64,000 bases of DNA from Chachezhania antarctica (GTDB lineage Bacteria; Pseudomonadota; Alphaproteobacteria; Rhodobacterales; Rhodobacteraceae). Shown piece after piece: positions 17,156 to 25,238 of this stretch. A program made the translations under genes and the position numbers. The notes beneath the pieces are model-generated. The model ran no database searches. It was not told the DNA's origin and saw only the letters and a list, made by a program, of their open reading frames with translations. Position 1 is the stretch's first letter; each line of letters begins with the position of its first letter. The stretch is from the NCBI RefSeq assembly GCF_003646465.1, contig NZ_QZEX01000001.1, positions 124,001 to 188,000 on the forward strand. Direction: 5' to 3'.

Positions 17156-18052
17156 CTATCTGCGCAGGACAACCCGCGCCGTCAGCCACATCACGATAAC
17201 CGCGGCGAAATCCACCATAAGCCAGGCTTGTGCACCGCTGCCTTCGGACAGGTCGTAAGGCACCAGATACAGCGCCAATCCGTTCAGGCTGTCGGGCAGC
17301 GAGACCAGGAGGATGGCCGCCAGATTGTTGACGAAGTGGATGGCGATGGCCGGGCCCAGCGTGCCGGCCCGCGCCGTCAGGTCGGCCATCATCACGCCGA
17401 AGGCAAAGGTCCAGCCGACATATAGCAGCGCGGTGTCACCCATATCGGTCGGGGCATAATGGCCCGCCGCGAACAGCGCCGACGGCAGGCACAGCCAGAT
17501 GACAGGCTGGCGGAACCGCGCGGCAAGGCTTTGCTGAAGGAAGCCGCGAAAGACGATCTCCTCGGTCGCGACCTGCACGAAGATCGCCGGGATCGCCAGT
17601 GGCAGGAGAGAGGCCCACAGCCCGAAGGCAAGGTTCGGCTTCAGCGGGCCGCCGTAATCATAGGGCGGCAGGGCGGCGACCACGATGCTCAGCACCAGAA
17701 CGGCGCCGAAGACGCGGATGAACTGGCCAAGGAAAAGCCGCCACGGCCCGATCAGTCCGGCAGGCGAACGTCCCTGCACCACCCGCACCGCCAGCCCGGT
17801 GGCCACCGCCATGATTCCGAACCAGTAAAGAATGAACAGAAGCCCCACGGGCGTCGTGCCGGTGACACCGTCCTGCGCAATGGTCCACCAGAGGTCGGGG
17901 AAGACCCTCGACAGGATGGCACCCACCGCCGAGTTCAGCCCGAAGAACGCCAGCGCTGCCACCGCCAGCGTGACAAGCAAGCGCCAAAGCTGGGGTCGCG
18001 CGCGGGCGGGGGCGACGAAGATCTCGTGGGCGCTGTAGGGGGCGGGTCGCAT
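17156..18052 (-). CDS. CPBP family intramembrane glutamic endopeptidase
   Basis: 298 residues from ATG 18052, with about eight membrane segments. The CPBP (Abi/CAAX protease) signature is visible: ATEEIVFRGFLQQSL (EExxxR), then SALFAAGHYAP with its histidine, and AIHFVNNLAAI (HxxxN). Such proteins are Rce1-like membrane proteases; bacterial substrates are mostly unknown. It is divergent from ilvD, separated by 164 bases. A longer frame to 18193 exists but its residues look non-coding. Confidence 0.85.
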   Translation of the reverse strand: MRPAPYSAHEIFVAPARARPQLWRLLVTLAVAALAFFGLNSAVGAILSRVFPDLWWTIAQDGVTGTTPVGLLFILYWFGIMAVATGLAVRVVQGRSPAGLIGPWRLFLGQFIRVFGAVLVLSIVVAALPPYDYGGPLKPNLAFGLWASLLPLAIPAIFVQVATEEIVFRGFLQQSLAARFRQPVIWLCLPSALFAAGHYAPTDMGDTALLYVGWTFAFGVMMADLTARAGTLGPAIAIHFVNNLAAILLVSLPDSLNGLALYLVPYDLSEGSGAQAWLMVDFAAVIVMWLTARVVLRR

Positions 18053-18216
18053 GGGAATCCGATGTGCGCGAGGTGGGGAGAAACGCGACTCTAGCGATTG
18101 TCCCGCCCGCCCGAAAGCGGCAAGCGCGTCTGCATCGGCGGGCCTTCGCGCTTGTACGTCCGGTGTCGGTCGCGCTATGCCAACGCCACACACGCCAAGA
18201 CCTCGGGAGGCCCGCG

Positions 18217-19980
18217 ATGCTCAAGCGCAAATTCGACAAGTCCAAGCTGCCCAGCCGCCACGTGACCGAAGGTCCTGCGCGCGCTCCGCACCGGTCCTAT
18301 TATTATGCCATGGGCATGTCCGAGGAGGAGATCCACCAGCCACTGGTCGGCGTCGCCACCTGCTGGAACGAAGCGGCCCCCTGCAACATCGCGCTGAACC
18401 GTCAGGCCCAGGCCGTGAAGCTGGGCGTGAAGGCCGCCGATGGCACCCCGCGGGAATTCACCACGATCACCGTCACCGATGGCATCGCCATGGGCCATGA
18501 AGGCATGCGATCATCCCTGGCCTCACGAGAAGCCATCGCCGACACGGTTGAGCTCACGATGCGCGGGCACTGCTATGACGCGCTCGTCGGTCTTGCGGGC
18601 TGTGACAAGTCCCTGCCGGGAATGATGATGGCAATGGTCCGGCTGAACGTGCCCTCCGTCTTCATCTATGGCGGGTCGATCCTGCCGGGCAAGGCCCCGC
18701 AGGACGACGAAATCCCCGAGGATTTCCGCACACGCGACCTGACCGTGCAGGACATGTTCGAAGCCGTGGGCCGTCACCAGAACCACGAAATGTCGGATGC
18801 CGCGCTGGACATGCTGGAACGCGTCGCCTGCCCGTCGGCCGGTGCCTGCGGCGGCCAGTTCACCGCGAACACCATGGCCTGCGTGTCCGAGGCCATCGGG
18901 CTTGCGCTTATGAACTCGTCCGGCATGCCCGCCCCCTATGAAAGCCGCGACCAGTTCGCCGAAGCGTCGGGCCAGGCGGTGATGAACCTGCTGGAAAAGA
19001 ACATCCGCGCGCGGGACATCGTCACCCGCCAGTCGCTGGAAAACGCGGCGCGCGTGGTGGCCTGCACCGGCGGGTCGACCAATGCCGGCCTGCACCTGCC
19101 TGCCATCGCGCATGAAGCCGGGATCGACTTCTTCCTCGAAGACGTCTGCGAGATCTTCCGCGACACGCCCTATTTCGTCGACCTGAAGCCGGGCGGCCAG
19201 TACGTGGCCAAGGACCTGTACGATGCCGGCGGCATCCCCGTGGTGATGAAGGAACTGCGCAAGGCAGGCCTGATCCACGAAGACTGCATGACCGCCACCG
19301 GCCGGTCCATCAGCGAGGAGCTTGACCAGATCGCACGCGAGGCCGATGGCCGCGTGATCTACCCGATCGACACGCCGCTGACGAAAACCGGCGGCGTGGT
19401 GGGCCTGAAGGGCAACCTCGCCCCCGAAGGCGCCATCGTGAAGGTTGCGGGTATCGAGCCCCAGCATCAGCGTTTCGTCGGCCCCGCCCGCGTCTTCGAA
19501 TGCGAAGAAGACGCGTTCGAAGCCGTCAAGCAGCGCGGCTACAAGGAAGGCGAAGTGATCGTCATCCGCAACGAAGGCCCGTCCGGCGGGCCCGGCATGC
19601 GCGAGATGCTGGCGACCACCGCGGCCCTGTCCGGCCAGGGCATGGGCAAGAAGGTGGCGCTGATCACCGATGGCCGGTTCTCGGGCGCGACGCGCGGGTT
19701 CTGTGTGGGTCATGTTGGCCCCGAAGCCGCCTATGGCGGACCGATCGCGATGCTGAAGGATGGCGACGTGATCACCATCGACGCGATCAACGGCGAAATC
19801 TCGGTCGACCTGACGGACGAGGAGCTGGATGCCCGCAAGGCCGACTGGAAAGGCCCGCGCGACACGATCTATGCCTCGGGCGCGCTGTGGAAATACGCGC
19901 AACTTGTGGGTGCGACCTACAAGGGCGCGGTGACCCATCCCGGCGGCGACGCGGAAAAGCACATCTACATGGATCTCTGA
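18217..19980 (+). CDS. ilvD: Dihydroxy-acid dehydratase
   Basis: 587 residues from ATG 18217, preceded by GGGAGG. IlvD dehydrates dihydroxy-isovalerate and dihydroxy-methylvalerate in valine, leucine and isoleucine synthesis. The iron-sulfur cluster cysteines are in VATCWNEAAPCN, LAGCDKSLPGMMMAM and CPSAGACGGQFTANTM; the C-terminal block ITDGRFSGATRGFCVGHVGPEA is also present. A lipoprotein gene follows after 11 bases and is likely co-transcribed. A longer frame upstream lacks conservation. Confidence 0.95.
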   Translation: MLKRKFDKSKLPSRHVTEGPARAPHRSYYYAMGMSEEEIHQPLVGVATCWNEAAPCNIALNRQAQAVKLGVKAADGTPREFTTITVTDGIAMGHEGMRSSLASREAIADTVELTMRGHCYDALVGLAGCDKSLPGMMMAMVRLNVPSVFIYGGSILPGKAPQDDEIPEDFRTRDLTVQDMFEAVGRHQNHEMSDAALDMLERVACPSAGACGGQFTANTMACVSEAIGLALMNSSGMPAPYESRDQFAEASGQAVMNLLEKNIRARDIVTRQSLENAARVVACTGGSTNAGLHLPAIAHEAGIDFFLEDVCEIFRDTPYFVDLKPGGQYVAKDLYDAGGIPVVMKELRKAGLIHEDCMTATGRSISEELDQIAREADGRVIYPIDTPLTKTGGVVGLKGNLAPEGAIVKVAGIEPQHQRFVGPARVFECEEDAFEAVKQRGYKEGEVIVIRNEGPSGGPGMREMLATTAALSGQGMGKKVALITDGRFSGATRGFCVGHVGPEAAYGGPIAMLKDGDVITIDAINGEISVDLTDEELDARKADWKGPRDTIYASGALWKYAQLVGATYKGAVTHPGGDAEKHIYMDL

Positions 19981-19991
19981 TCCGGGTCCGC

Positions 19992-20585
19992 ATGGCATTT
20001 CGCATCATACCCCTGCTCACGGCGGCAATTGTCGCCCTGGGCCTTGCGGCCTGTACCGAAGGGGCCGGGCTGTCCCTTGGCGCGTCGCAGGCCGAAACGC
20101 AGTTGGCGGGGGGCGCGCTGACCCTTGTCGCCCCGGCCGGCTATTGCATCGACCGCAATTCGGTCGAAAACGGGGCCGAGCAAAGCTTCGCCCTGATCGC
20201 CCGCTGCCCCGGCAACGCGGGCGCGGGCAAACCGCCAGCGCTGATCACCGTGACGACGGCGCCCATGGCGGAAGGCCAGAGCGTGCCCGGCGCAAGCGCC
20301 CTCGCCCGGGCCAGCGGCCGGGGAGCCGTTGCGCGACCGGGGCGTGAGGGGCTGTCGCTGGTGCAGATCCGTGAAGGCGAAACCGACATCGCGGGCGCAA
20401 GCCCCACGCGCTGGCGGGGCGTCTTTGCCGCCGGCGGCCAGCTTGTGGGCCTGACGCTTTATGCAGCGCCCGACAGCGCGGCCCTGGGCGATGGCGGTGC
20501 GGCGCTCCTGTCCCAGATCGCGCGCCTGTCGCGGGCGACCAGCGCACCGCCAACCGCGCCGGCAGACGACGAAGACGCGGCGTGA
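19992..20585 (+). CDS. Putative lipoprotein, unknown function
   Basis: 197 residues. The signal sequence ends in a lipobox LGLAAC (cysteine at residue 21), so it should be lipid-anchored in the envelope. The mature part contains TLVAPAGYCIDRNS, and later GEGLSL-type and GRLSR regions, ending in an acidic alanine-rich tail. I do not recognise a characterised family. It starts 11 bases after ilvD without its own clear promoter; the connection to branched-chain amino acid synthesis is probably only transcriptional. Confidence 0.7.
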   Translation: MAFRIIPLLTAAIVALGLAACTEGAGLSLGASQAETQLAGGALTLVAPAGYCIDRNSVENGAEQSFALIARCPGNAGAGKPPALITVTTAPMAEGQSVPGASALARASGRGAVARPGREGLSLVQIREGETDIAGASPTRWRGVFAAGGQLVGLTLYAAPDSAALGDGGAALLSQIARLSRATSAPPTAPADDEDAA

Positions 20586-20729
20586 CGGACCGGCGGCACC
20601 GTGGCCCAAACTCCCGCCCACTCCGCTTTCTTTACGGGCATGTTTGACGCCACGACCGGCACTTTCTACACCTGACGCCCAGCGTCACATCGAGAATTCA
20701 AGCGCACGGCAACTGCAACGGAGTCGAAC

Positions 20730-21491
20730 ATGGCCAGTTTCTTCGACCTGTTTCTGCACCGCCGCACCGTGCGCCGCTGGCGCAAGGCCGCGCGCGACGC
20801 GCCGACCGTCTCGCTGACGACCCTGAAGGCCCAGCGCACCCGCGCACGCCAGCTGCGCGCCCATATCGACCGCCTGATCCATGTGGCCGACGGACGGCTG
20901 GCACTGCCCCGGATCGACAGCTCACAGTTCCAGAAGCCCCACGGCACCGACTGGGCGTGGCGCCCGGAAGCGTGGCGCGGCCCACTGACAAAGCCCGGCC
21001 TTGCCGCCGTCCCGACCCGCGCCCCTTTCGGCAACGAAGCGACACTGTTCCACGATTGCGATGTGTCCGAGGTCACTCTGCGCCAGATCCGGAACCTGCG
21101 GCCGGACGATCTCGCCGCCTTCGGCTTGCGGCTGGATGTCTTCCGGTTCGACGGTTCGTTCCTGTCGCTGGTGATCGACCTGCCCAACGACGCGGCCAAG
21201 GGGCTTTCGAGATCGAACCTGATCCGGGTGAACACGATCATCGAATCCGAAAAGCCGCTGGAAATATTTGCCAGGTTAAATGTCCGGCACGGGCCCAATA
21301 CCGAACAGGTTGTCCGGGAATTGCCGTTGCACGAAGAAGATGTCAGCGTCGATTTCGATCTGGCCTATTCGAAATTGAATGAACGGCGAATTGAAAAGGT
21401 GTGGCTGGATCTCATCTTTGAGGCGCCGGAAATGAATCAGATCATTTTGCGCGACGTGACTTTCGCGCGTTATATGCGGGCGTCGATCTGA
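20730..21491 (+). CDS. DUF6478-like family protein (Rhodobacteraceae)
   Basis: 253 residues. I recall this pattern from Rhodobacteraceae proteins filed as DUF6478: a basic helical start (MASFFDLFLHRRTVRRWRKA), a middle GTDWAWRPE motif, then LFHDCDVSEVTLRQIRN, VFRFDGSFLSLVIDLP and LEIFARLNVRHGPNTEQVV, DLAYTKLNE-like and FEAPEMNQIILRDV blocks. No membrane segment or catalytic motif is evident and the function is unknown. GGAG precedes the start. A small gene follows after 20 bases and probably shares the transcript. Confidence 0.72.
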   Translation: MASFFDLFLHRRTVRRWRKAARDAPTVSLTTLKAQRTRARQLRAHIDRLIHVADGRLALPRIDSSQFQKPHGTDWAWRPEAWRGPLTKPGLAAVPTRAPFGNEATLFHDCDVSEVTLRQIRNLRPDDLAAFGLRLDVFRFDGSFLSLVIDLPNDAAKGLSRSNLIRVNTIIESEKPLEIFARLNVRHGPNTEQVVRELPLHEEDVSVDFDLAYSKLNERRIEKVWLDLIFEAPEMNQIILRDVTFARYMRASI

Positions 21492-21511
21492 CCGGTGAAA
21501 GGACCCACGAG

Positions 21512-21883
21512 ATGAGCGATCTGACCCTCACCCCGATCCGTCTGCGCAACGGTACATGGGAAGCCCAGATCAAGGGGGAAAGCCGGGACAGACCGCAGAT
21601 CCATGTCACCCTGCATGGCGAAACCGTCGACAGTGTCGAGCTTTCCCAGGACCCAACCGAAGGCGGATGGCTGCTGAAAGTCCGCATTCCGCCCGAATCC
21701 ATCACGGACGGGGTGCAGACATTCATGGTGCGCGACGGGGCCGACGACAGCAAACTGGGCACCTTCTCGCTGATCGCGGGCGAGGCCGCGGGCGAGGATC
21801 TGCGGGCCGAAGTCGATCTCCTGCGCGAGGAGCTGGACATGCTGAAACGGGCATTTCGCCGGCATTGTCTCGAAACAATGTAG
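21512..21883 (+). CDS. Hypothetical protein paired with the DUF6478-like gene
   Basis: 123 residues, soluble, not recognised. The N-terminal two-thirds looks like a beta-rich domain (LTPIRLRNGTWEAQI ... VTLHGETVDSVEL ... GVQTFMVRDG) and the last 30 residues form a probable coiled coil (DLRAEVDLLREELDMLKRAF). AAAGGA lies upstream of the ATG. Adjacent and co-oriented with the DUF6478-like gene, suggesting joint function. Confidence 0.65.
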   Translation: MSDLTLTPIRLRNGTWEAQIKGESRDRPQIHVTLHGETVDSVELSQDPTEGGWLLKVRIPPESITDGVQTFMVRDGADDSKLGTFSLIAGEAAGEDLRAEVDLLREELDMLKRAFRRHCLETM

Positions 21884-21976
21884 TGTGTATGTACGGGTTA
21901 CAGGTGGAAACCGCGCATTTCCGATGTGCGGAATGTTAATAGAACGAAGACGGTCGGGCAGAATTCGCCGGTGACG

Positions 21977-21994
21977 TTTCGTAAATGTACGAAA
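21977..21994. promoter_or_regulatory. Operator-like palindrome upstream of marR-type gene
   Basis: TTTCGTA and TACGAAA arms (seven bases each, perfect) around AATG, 114 bases upstream of the regulator start, in the AT-richer 224-base intergenic region. MarR proteins often bind such palindromes near their own promoters; binding here is inference. Confidence 0.35.
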
Positions 21995-22107
21995 ACGCGG
22001 CATCCTGTGGCAGGATCTTTCGCAAATGCCCGGTTCGCCGGGCAAGGCGGAAAGTTCCATTCGTTTCATAACGGTGTGCTAGAGTATATTTATCAATAAG
22101 CAAATGA

Positions 22108-22662
22108 ATGGATAAAACCATGGGATCACAGGGGATGGCGCCGCTCGACGATGTTTCGGGCACGCCGCGGGACGGCTGGTCGTTCGAGGAACTCTTGACG
22201 GGATTGGCGCTGCACTTCTTTTCCCAGTTGAACCTGACCGCGGACGCCGACAGGCAGCTCGCCGATCTCGATCTCGATCTCGGCCGGACGCATCACCGTG
22301 TTCTCTACATCTGCTCGCAAAAACCCGGTGTCACCTCGGGCGAGATCACCCGCATCCTGCGGATCACCAACCAGGCGCTGAACCGCCCCATGCGCGAACT
22401 GATCGACGGCGGTTTAGTGGAACAGAAGGTTTCGTCCGCAGATCGCCGCCAGCGGCTCCATTACGCGACCGATGCCGGCAAGGAACTGTTCGAGAGGCTA
22501 GCCAAGCTTCAGACCGAACGTCTGAACCGCGCGTTCGAGGCGGCAGGCCCTGCCGCCGTGGAAGGTTTCTACGAGGTCCTGAGCCACGTCGCGACAAGCG
22601 AGGATCTGGAGTTCATCAACGAGAATTTCGGCGGTTATCCCAGGTCGGGCACGTCCAGCTGA
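22108..22662 (+). CDS. MarR family transcriptional regulator
   Basis: 184 residues. A winged helix-turn-helix region is visible: HHRVLYICSQKPGVTSGEITRIL, TNQALNRPMRELIDGGLVEQ and the wing SSADRRQRLHYATDAG. The N- and C-terminal helices would make the dimer. Ligand and targets unknown. The ATG at 22108 has a poor ribosome-binding site but lies about 20 bases after a TATATT element, so the message may have almost no leader; an ATG at 22120 is an alternative. Upstream palindromes could be its own operators. Confidence 0.83.
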   Translation: MDKTMGSQGMAPLDDVSGTPRDGWSFEELLTGLALHFFSQLNLTADADRQLADLDLDLGRTHHRVLYICSQKPGVTSGEITRILRITNQALNRPMRELIDGGLVEQKVSSADRRQRLHYATDAGKELFERLAKLQTERLNRAFEAAGPAAVEGFYEVLSHVATSEDLEFINENFGGYPRSGTSS

Positions 22663-22681
22663 CGTGCCTGCCACCGACAGA

Positions 22682-22719
22682 CGAAAAGGCCCCGCAGGTG
22701 CATCCCGCGGGGCCTTTCG
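22682..22719. terminator. Terminator between marR-type gene and ctpA
   Basis: A GC-rich stem (AAAGGCCCCGC with its complement GCGGGGCCTTT, extended by CG pairs with one bulged A) around an 11-base loop, abutting the ctpA stop. A and T runs on the two sides suit both directions. Confidence 0.85.
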
Positions 22720-24093
22720 TTACTCGTCGTTCGCTTGTTCCAGCACCGTTGCCGGGCTGCCAGACAGTTTCGACAGGCCCTTGAGGATGTCGATGGCATA
22801 GGCCAACTGGTAATCCTCTTCCCGCAGCTTGGCGGCCGCTTCCGCCTTGGCGCGGTCTTCCTCGATCTGGCGCAGCTCGTCCTCGCTCAGGCTGTCATTG
22901 TCCAGCCGTCCGCGCAGGTCGCCTTCCGAACGGGTCCGGCTGATGGCGGACAGCGGGGATTCTTCTTCTTCGACTTCCGGCTGACGGCGCGGCTGCTGCA
23001 CGACGATGTCGGGCGACACGCCCAGTGCCTGGATCGAACGGCCCGACGGCGTGTAATAGCGTGCCGTGGTCAGGCGCATCGCGCCGTCGCCCCGCAGGGG
23101 CATGACCGTCTGAACCGATCCCTTGCCGAAGCTCTTGGTGCCCACGACGATCGCGCGGCGGTGATCCTGCAGCGCGCCCGCCACGATTTCCGAAGCCGAG
23201 GCCGAGCCACCGTTGATCAGCACGACCATCGGCTTGCCATTGGCCATGTCGCCCGCGGTGGCGTTGAAGCGTTCGCCGTCCTTGGGGTCACGACCGCGCG
23301 TCGACACGATCTCGCCTTCGTCCAGGAACGCGTCCGACACGCTGATCGCCTCGTTCAACAGCCCGCCCGGGTTGTTGCGCAGGTCGAGCACGATGCCGTT
23401 GACGTTGTCCATCCCGCCTGCGGCTTCGATCTGTTCTTCCAGACCGGCCTTCAGGTTCGGCGTCGTCTGGTCGTTGAACGTCGTCACCCGCAGCACCACG
23501 GTGTCGCCTTCGGTGCGGGTCCGTACCGCCGTCAGCTTGATCGTGTCGCGGATGATCGAGACATCGAAGGGTTCTTCTTCCCCTTCCCGGACGATGGTGA
23601 TGATGATCTCGGACCCGACCGGCCCGCGCATCAGGTCGACCGCTTCGTCCAGCGTCAGGCCCAGCACGCTTTCACCATCGACATGGGTGATGAAATCGCC
23701 CGCTTCGATCCCGGCCTCGTCCGCCGGGGTCTCGTCGATGGGGGACACGACCTTAACGAAGCCGTCTTCCTGGGTCACCTCGATGCCCAGACCGCCGAAT
23801 TCACCGCGGGTCTTCACCCGCATGTCGTCGGCGTCGTCGGGTGACAGGTAGCTGGAATGCGGATCGAGCGATGTCAGCATGCCGTCGATGGCGGCTTCGA
23901 TCAGCTCGCCCTCGTCCACATCCTCGACATATTGCGCGCGGATGCGTTCGAAGATGTCGCCGAACAGGTCGAGCTGTTCATAGACCGAGGCGCTCTGGGA
24001 GCTCTCCTGCGCGACCAGAGGACCGGCGATCTGCGTCGTGGCCACGATGCCTGCCAGGGTGCCGCATGCGGCGGCGATGACGAATTTCTTCAT
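22720..24093 (-). CDS. ctpA: Carboxyl-terminal processing protease (S41), CtpA
   Basis: 457 residues from ATG 24093 (MKKFVIAAACG). A signal sequence precedes a short N-terminal helix region, a PDZ domain (about residues 90-170, FVKVVSPIDETPADEAGIEAG) and the S41 protease core. The catalytic serine is in NGGSASASEIVAGAL and the lysine in GTKSFGKGSVQTV, so it should be active, processing periplasmic proteins at their C-termini. The C-terminal charged helix ends near a conserved LAYAIDILKGL. It follows gpmI-envC in the same orientation; CtpA enzymes elsewhere cut murein hydrolases, fitting the neighbour. Confidence 0.92.
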   Translation of the reverse strand: MKKFVIAAACGTLAGIVATTQIAGPLVAQESSQSASVYEQLDLFGDIFERIRAQYVEDVDEGELIEAAIDGMLTSLDPHSSYLSPDDADDMRVKTRGEFGGLGIEVTQEDGFVKVVSPIDETPADEAGIEAGDFITHVDGESVLGLTLDEAVDLMRGPVGSEIIITIVREGEEEPFDVSIIRDTIKLTAVRTRTEGDTVVLRVTTFNDQTTPNLKAGLEEQIEAAGGMDNVNGIVLDLRNNPGGLLNEAISVSDAFLDEGEIVSTRGRDPKDGERFNATAGDMANGKPMVVLINGGSASASEIVAGALQDHRRAIVVGTKSFGKGSVQTVMPLRGDGAMRLTTARYYTPSGRSIQALGVSPDIVVQQPRRQPEVEEEESPLSAISRTRSEGDLRGRLDNDSLSEDELRQIEEDRAKAEAAAKLREEDYQLAYAIDILKGLSKLSGSPATVLEQANDE

Positions 24094-24113
24094 GTTTCGC
24101 TTGTCCAATCCTA

Positions 24114-25238
24114 CTAGGTCCGAAACCAGCTCTCCGGGTCGACCGGCGCGCCGTCCTGTCTGACTTCCATATAGAGCGTTTCCGGGCTGACACTTCCACC
24201 ACCTTCACCGATTGGTGACAAGACGGCATCGGGATCCGGCGCCGGCCCGCCCATCAGTCCCACGGGAGCTCCGGCAGGCAGCACGTCTCCGGCCTGACCG
24301 TACACCTCGGCGAGGCCGGAGAGAATGAATAATGTGCCGGGCGCGGGTTCCAGCATGACGACGTTTCCGAGGTCGAGCAAAGGCCCCACATAACGTACCG
24401 TCGCCGCCGTGGGCGAAACCACCAGCGCGCGGGATCGCGTGGCGATCACGATGCCGGGCCGGGTGATGCCGGCCGCGTCCGTTTCGCCCGCGCGGCGCAG
24501 AATGCGCCCGGTGACCGGCAGATCAAGCGTGCCCTTCGCTGCATCGACCCCCGGCTCTGCCGCTTCGATCTCGGCCTCGGTCAGGCTGGCCAGTCCGCTG
24601 GCGAACCCGTCGAGCGTTTCGGAGGCCGCGATCAGCAGGGCGACGCGGATCGGGTCTTCGGTAAAACGCTTGGGCAGGTCGGTGCGGTCGGCCATGGCAA
24701 GGCTCAGCTCGGCGCGCGCCTCCTGCACGCCGGCCAGGCCTTCGCGCAGCGTATCGGCCGCAGTTTCCTGCAACAGGCGCAGATCGCGCATTTCCAGCAC
24801 GTCCTGGCGCAGCTGTTCGGAACGCGCTTCCAGCGCCGGGGTGAGCTCCGCCAGCATCATGCCCGACCGCGCCGCGCCCAGCGGCCCGTCCGGGTGCGCC
24901 ATCAGAACCGGGGGTGGCGCCGCGGCGATGGCCATCAGCGTGCCTGCCAGCGCGGCGGTTTCCTCTTCCCGTGCCTCCAGCGACCGGCTGAGCTCTGCCT
25001 CGCGATCCGCGGCGCGGCGCACACCGTCGCGCAGGGCGGCGAGCCCCGCCTCGAACGCGCGGACGGTTTCGGACAGTGCCAGAACCCTGTCGCGCCCGGT
25101 TTCGGCCTGATCCAGCTGCGCTGCCGCGGCTTCGAGGTTTTCAACCGCCGCGCGGGCATCTTCGGCCGGACCCGTCCGTCCGGCACCCGGCAGGGCAACC
25201 GCAAGGCAAAGGCAGTAAGCGGCAAGGCGAAAGGTCAT
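24114..25238 (-). CDS. envC: EnvC-like murein hydrolase activator
   Basis: 374 residues. A signal sequence is followed by long coiled coils (about residues 25-130 and 140-200) and a C-terminal LytM-like domain. The normal zinc ligands of LytM (HxxxD and HxH) are not visible; the corresponding stretch reads LGNVVMLEPAPGTLFILSG, so the domain should be inactive and act as an amidase activator like EnvC. The end ETLYMEVRQDGAPVDPESWF is typical. It overlaps gpmI by four bases and is followed by ctpA 20 bases on. Confidence 0.85.
   Translation of the reverse strand: MTFRLAAYCLCLAVALPGAGRTGPAEDARAAVENLEAAAAQLDQAETGRDRVLALSETVRAFEAGLAALRDGVRRAADREAELSRSLEAREEETAALAGTLMAIAAAPPPVLMAHPDGPLGAARSGMMLAELTPALEARSEQLRQDVLEMRDLRLLQETAADTLREGLAGVQEARAELSLAMADRTDLPKRFTEDPIRVALLIAASETLDGFASGLASLTEAEIEAAEPGVDAAKGTLDLPVTGRILRRAGETDAAGITRPGIVIATRSRALVVSPTAATVRYVGPLLDLGNVVMLEPAPGTLFILSGLAEVYGQAGDVLPAGAPVGLMGGPAPDPDAVLSPIGEGGGSVSPETLYMEVRQDGAPVDPESWFRT

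Noticed and set aside
18064-18216. Upstream extension of ilvD to 18064
   Set aside because: The added residues are arginine/alanine rich with no family similarity, and GGGAGG directly precedes the ATG at 18217.
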